Below are positions 23,601-34,734 of a stretch of 64,000 nt of DNA, one piece after another. The notes beneath the pieces were generated by a model, which did not search any database, had not been told where the DNA came from, and saw only the letters and a program-made list of their open reading frames with translations. This DNA is from Cadophora sp. MPI-SDFR-AT-0126 (Eukaryota; Ascomycota; Leotiomycetes; Helotiales; Ploettnerulaceae). The stretch spans positions 2,914,001-2,978,000 of the forward strand of contig JAGMVK010000003.1 in NCBI GenBank assembly GCA_020747065.1, in the 5' to 3' direction. The position numbers and the translations under genes are program-made. Position 1 is the stretch's first letter. Each line of letters opens with the position of its first letter.

Positions 23601-26600
23601 ATGTCTATTCGCGTACTTTTGCGCGAATACCCTCACCGGTCCATTGCTCTTGTGACGCCCTCGCACGCCCTCATCTTCCGGCATAGTCCAACAACAAACG
23701 ATACTATCGCAAACGGGTCCCTTCTCTCAGTACAAGGGACCGGTCGAAGCTCAATAGACGGGGCAAACGCTCCAAAATGTATGGTCGAGTTTGCAGATGT
23801 GTCTTCTGTTGATCTGAGCGATTATCGAACATTAAGCCCATTGCCCATACACGGAACCCTGGGTCTGATCACAATCAACAATGATGTCTTCTTGTGCGTG
23901 GTAACTGGCGCTACCAAGGTAGCTTCTGTCAGGCCCGGGGAGACGGTGGAGAAGATATTCGGGGTAGAATTCTATTGTCTCAATAATGGCAACTACGATA
24001 ATACATTTGGGGAACATCTGGATCCTTACGCCTCGGAGGGACAGGATTATGGCCAGAATCTCAGTCGGAGGGATCCATTAGAGCATCCATGTGTGGAACT
24101 TCAGAAATTACTGGGTAACGGGAGCTTCTATTACAGCACGGATTTCGATGTTACAAACAGGCTGCAGGACAGGTCTGACGCCCGCATACCGCACTTGTTT
24201 TGTATGATTGACCTCTTGCAGATCCACAGATGCGTCCACCTTCGATATCGATAATCTTGACGATTCGTTCCTCTGGAACTCATATATGATCAGTCCTTTG
24301 GTCAAGTTTCGATCACGGCTTCTACCACAAGAGAGAGATGCATTGGACAGTTCACGGATACTTACTTCCGCCATTCGCGGATTCGTCCTAACGATTACCA
24401 TTCCTTCCTCATCTGCACCTTTACGGACAACAAGAACTGGACTTCCGTCGTCGTTGACCCTAATATCACGACTGTCATGCAAAAGAGCCGGAACCAGATT
24501 TAACAGTCGGGGAATAGATGATGACGGAAATGTCGCAAATTTCGTGGAGTCCGAGACCATATATTGGAGTCCATCTGTAGTCGGTCAATCGGACCCTTCA
24601 ACATCAGAGAAGCCATCCGGGATATGCTTCTCGTATGCACAGATCAGGGGATCGGTTCCTGTTTTCTGGGAACAAGCAGCAGGTCTGATCCCAGGCCAAC
24701 AGAAGATAACGGTTACACGGTCCCCAGAAGGTACCCAGCCGGCTTTTGACAAGCATTTTGGGGAGCTGGAACAAAATTATGGATCGGTTCATGTTGTGAA
24801 TTTGCTGAGCGAGACTAAGCCTGGCGAGGCTGAATTGACAAACCTCTACCGATATGGCGTGCGGCACTCTGCTCTCAATCATACAGAAGGGCAGAACTCG
24901 CAAGACCATCAACTTTTACGAGAAACAGAATTCGATTTCCACGCCGAGACGAAAGGTCCGAATGGTTATGAGGCTGCAAGCATGATCCGGAGGCTTATCG
25001 AGAACTCTGCAGATGGATTCGCATACTATCTTTCAGAAGATATCGATGATTCCGCAGAAGATCCTCAAGAAAAGTCCGCCCGGAGAACTGTTGTTGTATT
25101 GCAACAAGAAGGCGTCTTTCGGACGAACTGCCTTGATTGCCTAGACAGAACCAATCTAATCCAAACCATTATCTCGCAGATGGCACTGGAGTCATTCCTC
25201 GCTCATCGAGGCGAGCGTGCGGCTTCGGATTTCTGGATGCGTCATTCAAGCTTGTGGGCTGACAATGGCGATGCATTATCGCGAATCTATGCCGGAACAG
25301 GAGCTCTCAAGTCCTCATTTACGAGACATGGCAAGATGTCGCTAGCTGGCGCGATTGCAGATGCAAGAAAAAGTGCAACTAGATTGTATATCAACAACTT
25401 CGCCGATAAAGCTCGCCAGAACACCATTGATGTCTTGCTAGGCAGAATGATGGGGCAGACCCCTGTACATCTGTTTGATCCAATGAATGACTACGTGACT
25501 GCTGAGCTTGCCAAAAGGAGCTCCGAGTTTTCATCTTCAGAGTCGATCAATATGTAAGTCTCCTGCGCAAGTTTTAACTCTCCTGGTCATAGCTGATGAA
25601 TTTTAGATGGGCTGGCACTTTCAACTTGAATGGGCGTACGACAGGTATTGAGGAAGATCTGTCAGACTGGCTCTGCCCAAAGCTCCCATCATCGCAACAG
25701 AACCCCGAAATCGTAGCCGTGGGCTTCCAAGAAATCGTTGAACTCAGTCCCCAGCAAATTATGAATAGTGACCCAACCCGGAAACAGGCATGGGAACGAG
25801 CTGTTCGCAAAACACTCAACAGACACGCCCGCGCTGCTGGGAGCGAGCATTACGTCCTGCTCAGGAGCGGGCAGCTCGTTGGCGCCGCGCTTTGTATCTT
25901 TGTGAAGTCATCTGTTCTCAGAAACATCAAGAATGTCGAGGGTTCTGTCAAGAAAACTGGCATGTCTGGTATGGCGGGAAATAAGGGTGCTGTGGCAATC
26001 AGGATGGACTATGCTAATACACAGCTCTGTTTTGTTACTGCGCATTTGGCTGCTGGCTTTGCCAATTACGAGGAGAGAAACAGGGATTATAGCACGATCC
26101 ATCATGGCTTGAGGTTTCAAAGAAATCGAGGAATCGACAACCATGGTATGTGTGATTAGCACATGCAGTGCTTGAACTTGCTAACATGTCCACCAGATAG
26201 TGTTATTTGGATGGGCGATTTCAACTACAGGATCGGCCTTGGTGCAGACAAGGTCAAACAGCTCATCAAAGCGGGTGACCTAGAGACATTATACGAAAAT
26301 GATCAGGTATGCATCATTTGCCACTTCCAAGGCAAATACTAATAATACCTTCCAGTTGAATCTTCAGATGGTGGCTGGTCTCACCTTCCCATACTACTCT
26401 GAAGCGAGGATCACCTTCAATCCAACCTATAAATACGATCTTGGAAATGATAACTACGACACTTCGTAAGTCCACTCCTCGAGGCATCGCAACGTACATT
26501 CTAACAGTAACAGCGAAAAAGCTAGAATTCCTGCTTGGACGGATCGTATCCTCAGGAAGGGAACTAATCTTCGACAGATTAACTACAACACAGCATCACT

Positions 26601-27657
26601 TCGATTCTCCGATCATCGTCCAGTCTATGCAACCTTCCAATGCACGGTCAGCCTAGTTGATGAAGCTCGCCGAGAAGCTCTTAGTCGAGAGATATACGAG
26701 AAACGCCGATATGAGGTTGGTGGGACCACGGCAAGCAACCCGAATGATGAGTCCGATGATGAAGATCTCATCGGATATGACTCTATTGAACCCGGGTTAC
26801 CACCAGCCAGTTCCGATTCGCGGAAATGGTGGCTGGACAACGGTCAACCGGCACGCTCCAATATCCAACCCCAGCAGAAAGGACAAACTCTAAATCCTAA
26901 CCGCCCATCCAATCCCTATACACCGACTGATGAACCCGATTGGGTCACGGTGCCTCGGATGGAACAGGGTCGACGGCAGACTACTTCATCAAATACTCCC
27001 CCACCTCCCAACCCACGACTTTCAACTTCGAATAACACCAACGGCACTCGAAAGCTACCACCGCCTTTCAATCCATCTTCATCGGTATCAGGGATCACGA
27101 AAAGCCTGGCACAAGGTTCGATTTCTGATGATATGCCAAAACCTCTACCAAGAATGCAAAACCAGCCAGCACTATCAGATCGTCGACTATCAACATCCAC
27201 CGCAAGCTCATCAGGCAAGAAGGCACCTCCGCCCGTCGCCCGCAAACCAGTTCATCTCTCAGCATCCCCATCTTTGACCTCATCTCCCACATTATCTACC
27301 GTATCCGTAACATCACAATCCCGACCAACATACCCTCCACAAAAACCACGACAGACAACAGCAGACCACACAGGATTCGCACCGCCTCCACGACGAAATA
27401 CTGCTGGTGTTGGCTCCACGATAGGAGCTAGTTATGGGAGAAGAGATATTGAGGATAGGAGAGAGGTTGTGAGGGATACTGCGACTCCGCCGCCCCCTCC
27501 ACAGCCGAGGAGAGGAGCCAGAAAGACTCCTGTCAATGGGAATAGCGATGATGAAGGACCACGGCCATCGCTTCCGCCTAGGAGACCGACAGATCTTTTG
27601 GCGAACGATGAGCCCATGAGCAGTATGCGAGGCTGGGAGGCTCTGCGGCCTAATTGA
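23601..27657 (+). CDS. synaptojanin-like phosphoinositide phosphatase (Sac1 plus 5-phosphatase)
   Basis: A 1,268-aa homologue of yeast Inp51-53/synaptojanin, which removes phosphates from PI(4,5)P2 and other phosphoinositides at the plasma membrane and endosomes during endocytosis. Six exons: 23601-24172, 24222-25553, 25607-26145, 26197-26306, 26356-26465, 26514-27657. All five introns are 48-53 nt with GT...AG and keep phase. The Sac1 domain (about 1-600) has its catalytic CX5R in RTNCLDCLDRTN (Cys 494, Arg 500). The 5-phosphatase domain (about 635-935) has GFQEIVELSP, SGMAGNKGAV, WMGDFNYR (about 819), PAWTDRIL (about 894) and FSDHRPVY. The tail from about 1,000 is disordered with SH3-type poly-Pro motifs (TPPPPNP, ATPPPPPQPRRG, LPPRRPTD). 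Both catalytic sites look intact. Confidence 0.95.
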
Positions 27658-28604
27658 TACGAGGGGCTATGACTTTAAGGCATCAGGACTGAGGGCATTC
27701 GCGGCTTTGCAAGTTCGAATTGAGGGATACGGTAAAATGTCGAAGTTGTTTACTTTCGGCGCCCAGGAAAGGCACAGAGAAAGGATATGGACGGTTCCTA
27801 TCGGTCTTTAGGGTGACTTTGCGACGGCGTCATGGAAGTTGAAAACTCTTCGAGACAAAATGACTTACGATTTAGAAATAGAACTGCACAGAATACAGAC
27901 ATTTTAGACAGCCTGGTATACTATCTGACGTGTTTTTCTAACATCCAGCAGGCACTTTTGCGCCCCAAGAGGCGTGCGGCTGCAGCATTGAAAATGCCCT
28001 TTCTGTCATTTAAGGCTACCGGTGCCTGTGATACGCGAGGAACGCCCTCCATCCAGTCCGCCAACCAGAATCCCAGTTCTCGGTGAGGTCAATTCAACCA
28101 CAATCTTCCATCCTGGACGCTGAAAACAAGGCTATCGGGGCCTACTGATCGGCTACTTACGGTTGGTAAATGAGCCTTCTGTAAATAGCCCGATTTTGAA
28201 GACCGAATTCCGGGTTATCTGCGCTTGCAACCAAACATACCGCAAGGCTGCATCTTCCTAAACAGTACCAACTGCAATGTACTCATTTGTGAGTCGATAG
28301 GTTTCCAGGAGGGCGTTGGTGACAGCCTTGTGGCTTGAAGCTGGACATACATACCCCTGCATTATACTCGGTGTGGTTGCGCACTGTCCCTATGACTGAC
28401 TACGATTGGTGGAGCAAACAAGCGCGACGTCGTAGCTACTCTTCAGCAGATGACCGAGTAAAGATCCCCTTATATAAATCAACTGCTTTCTCCTCAAAGC
28501 CTCCTGTTTTTCTTTACAATTAACAGACTCGCTCGTTCTCCAGAGTCATCGATTGATTCTTCACTCAATCAGTTGGGTTTCTTGCGAGACGAGACGAAGG
28601 CACC
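27658..28604. other. intergenic and promoter of the next gene
   Basis: No gene is seen. The final 140 bases carry a TATA box and leader of the gene at 28,605. Confidence 0.55.
28471..28479 (+). promoter_or_regulatory. TATA box
   Basis: TATATAAAT lies 134 bases before the ATG at 28,605 and is followed by a CT-rich start region, fitting the core promoter of that gene. Confidence 0.5.
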
Positions 28605-30416
28605 ATGGACCTCCCCAACAACAATACCAACACCAACACCAACAATGATTCCAACATAGGTTCAGATTCAAATGTCAATCAGAGGCCATCTCAAACAACA
28701 ATTGCACTTCAAATTCCAGCGGCAAATTCAAACCCATTCTCAGACCCATCCCATCCACAACCAGACCTAATCTCTGTCTCTCGCAATGGCACCACCCTCG
28801 TTACAAACATCACCAAATATCTCTCTACGCTCCCACACCCTATTGAGGTAGTCGAGGAACTCGTCGCCGTCTGCGCCGTAACCTCATCCCTGCTCACCTC
28901 GCTCAACAGCACTCTCCTCCGCTTTCCCCACCTCAACCTCTCACCTACCAAATCCTTCATCGCGACATTATGTCTCGACATTCTCTTCGCCTTCAAGCTC
29001 CTCGGTGACCGCGTGCAGGAAGCCAAACGCATGCGCGTCTTCGAGCCCAACGACGTGGGACTCGTTCGTCTCCCGCGCTGTGCGTGGACGCTCGTCCTAG
29101 GCACAGAGGCGAAAGTTGCTGCTTTGCGGAGCAGACTCTACGTCGAGAAGTATCGGGTCAGAGTGCTGATTGAGGCTGTTGCTTATGAGGGCCTGAGGAG
29201 CCTGGAGGGCAAGAGTAAGAGGGAGGAAGATGAATTAAAGAGTTTGAGGAGGATGCTGCCACTTGTGGCGGAGAGGCTGGTGGGTGTTCAGAGGGATTAC
29301 AAGCCCAGATTGATGAGGCTTAATGGGCTTGTTGTAGATGAGACGATGGTGCTTCCTGAATCTGTGATTAGAGTTGCCCCGACGAAGACGGTTGTTGTTC
29401 CTGCTATTACAACTCCCGCCCCTGTCCCTGCTCCAGCTCCGGTGGTTCAGCCAGAGCCAAAGGTTGAGCTCAAAGAGGAGCCCTGTAGCGAGAAAATGGC
29501 TCTGAAGCCATCAAGCAGCGCCCATTCTCTCGCTTCCACATCCTCCAGGTTTGTTCTCCCACTCACAGCCAAATACCCCATCTTAACCCTCACATCAAAA
29601 CTAACCGAACCCAGCATCACAATCCACGACGACTCCATCCTCGAGACCTGGCTCCTTCGCTGCAATCGCCCCAAGAAAGACCTCAAATCGCGCACCTCCA
29701 TCTTCGGCATGCCCCTCCTCTCAACTCACACATATTCCACAACAACCCACTACGTCAAACCCCTCCCCTCCACCCCCTCCGAAACAGCCTCCATCCTCGC
29801 TTCCTGCCAAGCTACCCAATCACCCAGCGAGCACCTCACTACACTCCGCCGCACCGTCCTGGAAATGGACGACGACGCCCAGTGGGAGATCCAGAAACTG
29901 ATCGAAGCCCGCGAAAAAGCCTGCTCCTCCGGCAAAGTGAGCCGCAAGTGGGAAGTCATCGGCCTGCTCGAGCGCAACCGACGGAAGTTGTCGCCGTGCA
30001 AAGGAGACCGCAAGTGGTGGAGCTTGAAGAAGGAGAAGGAGAGGGTTACCGAGTGGGTGTTGGTTTTGAGGGGCGAGACTGCCGATACAGAGAGGAGGAT
30101 TGTGCCGGAGAAGCATGAGAATGCTTGGAAGGAAATGGATAAGCCTGTCAAGGCTGCTACCCCACCTTCTCCTCCTCCCCCTTCTGCAGTACCAACACCA
30201 GCTTTGGTACAGAAACCAGCTGTGCCTGTTCAGCAGCAACAACAAGGCGGTACCATCCTCCGCCACGTCGAGAACCGGCGCGTCCTAAGCGTCGAAGAAG
30301 CAGAATTCAAGATGCGGGAAATCGTCGCGGATCTGTTCATCCAGGACGACGATTTCGAGACGGAGTCTGAAGATGAGGAGAGTGAGATTGAAGATATGGA
30401 GGAAGTAGAGGATTGA
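28605..30416 (+). CDS. unrecognised 603-aa protein with acidic C terminus
   Basis: A single long frame without introns. The N terminus is a low-complexity Asn/Thr tract (NNNTNTNTNN) from an AAC-rich repeat. Residues 55-260 are mostly helical (EVVEELVAVCAVTSSLLTSL, LRSRLYVEKYRVRVLIEAV), then comes a Pro/Ala/Val linker (about 262-300), a second folded region of about 320-530 with many basic residues (RPKKDLKSRTSIFG, SRKWEVIGLLERNRRKL), a Pro and Gln stretch (VQQQQQGG), and an acidic tail ending EDEESEIEDMEEVED. No signal peptide or membrane segment. Third-position C/G bias in parts supports coding. ATG at 28,605 follows a TATA-bearing promoter. I do not recognise a family or infer a role. Confidence 0.8.
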   Translation: MDLPNNNTNTNTNNDSNIGSDSNVNQRPSQTTIALQIPAANSNPFSDPSHPQPDLISVSRNGTTLVTNITKYLSTLPHPIEVVEELVAVCAVTSSLLTSLNSTLLRFPHLNLSPTKSFIATLCLDILFAFKLLGDRVQEAKRMRVFEPNDVGLVRLPRCAWTLVLGTEAKVAALRSRLYVEKYRVRVLIEAVAYEGLRSLEGKSKREEDELKSLRRMLPLVAERLVGVQRDYKPRLMRLNGLVVDETMVLPESVIRVAPTKTVVVPAITTPAPVPAPAPVVQPEPKVELKEEPCSEKMALKPSSSAHSLASTSSRFVLPLTAKYPILTLTSKLTEPSITIHDDSILETWLLRCNRPKKDLKSRTSIFGMPLLSTHTYSTTTHYVKPLPSTPSETASILASCQATQSPSEHLTTLRRTVLEMDDDAQWEIQKLIEAREKACSSGKVSRKWEVIGLLERNRRKLSPCKGDRKWWSLKKEKERVTEWVLVLRGETADTERRIVPEKHENAWKEMDKPVKAATPPSPPPPSAVPTPALVQKPAVPVQQQQQGGTILRHVENRRVLSVEEAEFKMREIVADLFIQDDDFETESEDEESEIEDMEEVED

Positions 30417-31157
30417 GATCCGGATACGTTTCTTGAGTGCCGAGAGGCTACTGGATGCGATGCGATTATATCGCACGCATCCCCTACGTTGGATCTCACG
30501 GGATCCAGACATTCCTTACTTACGTTTTGACTTCATGATCTCGATGACTCGACTCGCTGTTCTTACTCTATCATTTCTCGCTCTCTCTGTCTCGCTCTCT
30601 TTACTACCTTGGACGGTCTCTGTCTTTGAGTTGGGCTTGGGAGGATGGCGGTTGTTGGTTCTCTGGACTTTGGTGTTGTATTAGGTCAATTTGGAGTGTT
30701 GGAGTGTCGGAATGTGAGTGGGCGGGTGGAACTTTGATATGTTTGCATGCTTCGTTTCCATTTCCATTTTTCAGTTCAAGTTTCGATCGTAGGTTATTAT
30801 GTGTGCGGGAGAAAAGGGGGAGAAGATTGATCTGATCGTACCACAAAAGAAAAGTAAACAAAATAAAACGAAATGAGATAAGATAATCATTTGAAAGGGG
30901 AGATTGTACTGCTACTATTTGCGTAATGTACAAATTGTGGTGGTGAGATCCTGCTGTGCTCTAATTTGGGAACCATGAATGTAGTTGATAGAGTAGACAA
31001 CTATAGGTTGCTCAGAAACTCAACGTACGCCAGGTTAAGAAGAATGGAAAGAGAGGAGAGATAATGGACTGGATCAGGCCTGTTCCCTGAGTAGTTGAGC
31101 GAGTATTCACTGGCTCCCTCACCTCACCATCCGGAGAACAATGATATGTAGAAATTC

Positions 31158-31189
<32 letters not shown>

Positions 31190-32379
31190 ATAGGAGGGGA
31201 GCAAGGAGAGGGTAGGAGGAATGGTGTGGGATATGTGAGATATGTTGGTGTTGGTGTTGGTGTGATTGCGGATGGAGGAGGGCAGCCACCGTTTATTTGA
31301 AGACTAGTGAGACATGATATGGTGCTTCAATTTGAAATACTTGTATTGATGAGGGTGAATAATTGATCATGACTAAACCTAGGATTGCTTCTGGTGGGAA
31401 TTGTAAAGGACAACAAGGGGATAATAGGCTACATGGGAATGATGGATCCAATGATCCCTAGTCCTTGTGGTGGACTGCTACATCTCGGCCTAGACGGACA
31501 CCCGCAATCTCCAACCCGATGAAAGGTTTCTATGCAATCTAGCCTTTAACAAAATCTGAAAGTAAATGGTGTGTGGTGAGGCGACTATCTTGCTTAGTCT
31601 GGGTAGAAAAGGGCCTAGCAGGATCTCTTGCTCTGGGGCCTGGCCCGACAGAGATTTTGACATGACGGCATGGCACAACACCATAATTTTTGAAGCGTAG
31701 AGCAAAGCTGATATAGTGTACTTGCAGCATGCAATTTGTTGCTATGACAATCATCGTATTTGGTTGTATAGTGCCACATGCAGCACCTACGCTATGTGAT
31801 GCATGTTTGCAGAACTCTAAAAAATGTTCCAGAGTGGATAGAGAAGTATGCACTACTCACCACCATCGAAGATTAGTCCGACTTAGATCGGTGCAAAGTT
31901 GCTGATACCAGAAATCGAAACCGGATCTGTTGACGGCGTTTGCTTACCCTCGCCTAAATTCATTGTTGAGGCAACACAGTACGACAGAAAACATCACGGT
32001 ATAAGAGCATGCAGTGGAAATCGAACTTGAGTAATCAAGGCTCTGATTCTTGGTTCTCTGTAATTCTGTTTTACACACATCTTGGCAAACCAAAAGCTCG
32101 ATTGAGAAATTTCCCAGCAAGCTTTGGCCTCCTGAAATCAGCATCCATGATGTCGAGGATGGCGGTTGAGAAGTAATATGTCATTGCGCATCTTGTCAGG
32201 ACTAGTTTGTTGAGCCCACACTGCACTAGAATTTTCTACGTATACATTTCTATTCATCCGCCTTCTTAATTTCTTCTCTTTTGAAAATTTTCGTAACACG
32301 CACCATCACACCCTCCTTCCCTTCCTCCCTTCTAACCTCAATTTCGTCGTCGATCGCTACCCAGACAATCGTTTCCAAA
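30417..32379. other. gene-poor gap with poly-G tract
   Basis: About 2 kb between two plus-strand genes. Open frames are short and not protein-like. It contains the 28-base G run at 31,162-31,189 followed by GA-rich sequence and a TTGGTG repeat (31,244-31,260). The last 100 bases probably form the promoter of the BYS1-like gene. Confidence 0.5.
31162..31189. repeat. homopolymer of 28 G
   Basis: Twenty-eight consecutive G on the plus strand. Such a run can form a G-quadruplex, is unstable in replication, and is hard to sequence, so its true length is uncertain. Confidence 0.85.
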
Positions 32380-33069
32380 ATGCAGTACGTAATCACCACT
32401 GCCATTGCAACGGCCCTTACTGTTGCATCCAATGCTGCTGCCACCTATGTCTCGGTGACGAACAAGTAAGCATGCACAATCAGCACTCCTACTAACCAGC
32501 ATCTGACACTTTCGCCTCCCAGCTGCGGCTTTCCCGTCTTCTACTCCCATGCTTGGGACCGGGGTCACGGCGGAGAGGTCATGATTGCACCAAATGGCGG
32601 TACCGGATATGAGGAAATAGTTGAGCCTTCGGACGGCGATTCATTCAGTGGATCGCTCAAGTTCCACAAGGGTGACGGTAATACCCGCGGTATTTTACAA
32701 TTTGAATATACCAAGGAGCGTAGAAGAGAAAAAGTACCCGGTATCTTTTGGAACTTGAGCCATAACGATGGCGATAGGCCGGGTATCCCCGGTGAAGGTC
32801 CCTTCGGCGACGTCGATACCGTGGCTATACCTCTGGGCGCAGGCCAGGGACATTATCTCTGCAATGAGGTCTTTTGCTCGGCTGACGAGGTATGTGAGGG
32901 CTCTTTCCAGTACGATTTGGATAATGGGAAGGTTAAGGTGAGTCTCGTGATTAAGTAGCTCAATCGGGTGTTTAGCCCTTATTGACGTGGTATTGTTTAG
33001 TACTGCCCGCTCGAGACGGAATCTTTCGAGGTCGAATTCTGCGTAGTAGATGGGATGAAAAAAGAGTAG
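32380..33069 (+). CDS. BYS1-like small secreted cysteine-rich protein
   Basis: A 189-aa secreted protein resembling the fungal BYS1 (Blastomyces yeast-phase-specific) family, distantly thaumatin-like. Exons 32380-32465, 32523-32937, 33001-33069. Intron 1 (57 nt) has GTAAGC and branch CTAAC; intron 2 (63 nt) has GTGAGT and TTTAG. The signal peptide is MQYVITTAIATALTVASNAA, followed by TYVSVTNNCGFPVFYSH, the family's typical opening. Six mature Cys (NCGF, LCNE, FCSA, VCEG, YCPL, FCVV) suggest three disulfides; the last two come only from splicing in exon 3, which supports the model. The unspliced frame would end in VSLVIK and lose them. Possibly induced during growth-phase change or host contact, by family analogy only. 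Confidence 0.85.
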
Positions 33070-33490
33070 ACTGTGGATAGGCGCATCCCGTGCTAGTATT
33101 CAATGTCGGATCCACACTGCTTTGTTCTGGGTTTAGAGACGGTTAAAGATACTAAAGGATATATGTGAGGGCAGTCATAGTTATGGGAATCGATAGGATA
33201 TAAATGGACAGATTATTCGGCATTTAATCAAGCACCAGCAAAAGTAATTCGAAGTAAAATTCAAAGCATATGCGCACAAAGAATCACAAGCCGCAGTAGA
33301 GCCTTAGATGTGCCAGATTTTGCTGTGTATTGACCGTCAAATTGCGTCTTTCATATAGATAGCTCAATCTTAAGTACAGAAAACGTGACCTTTAGCTTCT
33401 ACCTGTTAATATTCACTGCCCTCCCGAAATGCCTGCAAGAAAGTACTTCGTGACCCGGAAGTCGAGGTCCTTGACCATTCCAACATCCGT

Positions 33491-34734
33491 TCACATATTT
33501 TGCTCGCTGCGTAGAGCGTTCACAATCTCCTCCGCAGATGGCCGCTCAGCTGGACGCAAAGCTAGTAATCTCCTCATCAAGCTGTAGAGTTGCTGTGGCA
33601 GATCTGGTCGTTCCTTCCTGTGGTTGCCATTTATCTGAAATCCAGGCCATGATACAATTAGCTCTCTCAACATTTCGCTATCTGTGTCTTCCTCGTCAAA
33701 GCTGAATCCTGGTCTCTCAAACGGTAGTCTGCCGAAGCACATGGAGTGTAGAATGAGACCTAAGCAGAAGACATCCGATTTCGTGTTGTGATTTCCATAC
33801 TGACCGTTCTTAACTTGCGTTATGAGCTCAGGAGCAATATAGCTGTCCCAAATTCCCAGTTCGTAGTCGTATTGAATGCCTTCACTCTGATTGTCGGCTC
33901 TGATTTCTCCAAAATCACTGATCAGAGCGCGGACTTCATTGTCTTGCGCGTGGAGTAGAATATTCGACGGCTTCAGGTCCCGGTGAATATATCCATTTCC
34001 GTGTAAATAAGCAAGACCAGATGCTATGTCCTTGAAAATCGTATAGATCTCCTCGAAAGCAAGTTTTCTCTGCACTGGTAACAGGACTTCTGGTTCCCCT
34101 TCTGCTTTTCGCGAGATTCGTCTCCGCATTTCTTCCTTTAATTGTTCTTTCGTGCTCAGGATTTTTGATGCCGGACGTACGTAGGTCTTCAAGTCTCCTG
34201 CATTACAATATTGTTGCAATATAAAAACGCAAAGAACACTTGGAGCGAATGGTGTGTTGAGTTGGAACTCCTCCAGCCAAACATGGCGATAAGAAACAAG
34301 ATTTGGATGCGATAGAGTTGAGAGTAATTGGACCTCAACAAGGACTTAGTTGTTAGCTGTGGTACAGTATTATGAATGAAAGAAAACAACCCACTTTTCT
34401 CAAGCCAGGCATAATCATCACCTATCGGGATTCTTTTGCACGCAAAGCAGCCTAGCGGATTAGCATTGACAGATGCGCCGAGAGCTTAAACAGAATACTT
34501 ACCCAAATCCACACCATCTAGCTTATGTCTGACGAGCAGCACAACACCCTTTCCGCCCCTCCCAAGTTCCTTCTCTACTGCAAAGAAAGTTTTAAAGTAG
34601 TTGGGACTGATTGCCTCATTTCGAATACTAGCGTAAGGAGTCTCGGATTCTGGAAGGGGGTGATTGTCGGGATTTTTGTCGGCTTGCTGAAGCAGTTTGA
34701 AATAGTTAGTATCCACGAAAGAGTTTCTATCCAT
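33491..34734 (-). other. IKS-type protein kinase domain of the fusion gene
   Basis: The catalytic module reads in four parts. Gly loop: ELGRGGKGVV. ATP-binding Lys: CFACKRIPIG, restored by the 51-nt intron 34452-34502 (GTAAGT...CTAG). Next segment: EKILVEVQLLSTLSHPN, restored by the 50-nt intron 34345-34394 (branch CTAAC). Then come ILQQYCNAGDL, the catalytic loop YIHRDLKPSN, the metal Asp in ISDFGE, and YIAPEL. All residues needed for phosphotransfer are present, so it should be active. The activation segment (GIQYDYELGIWDSY) is unlike ordinary IKS kinases. If this is a gene of its own, the Met at complement 34734 would give 380 aa, but an upstream exon with HRNALDEDDLQSPESG reads in frame with it and is spliced by a consensus 49-nt intron (34794-34842), which argues for a longer protein. 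Confidence 0.8.
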
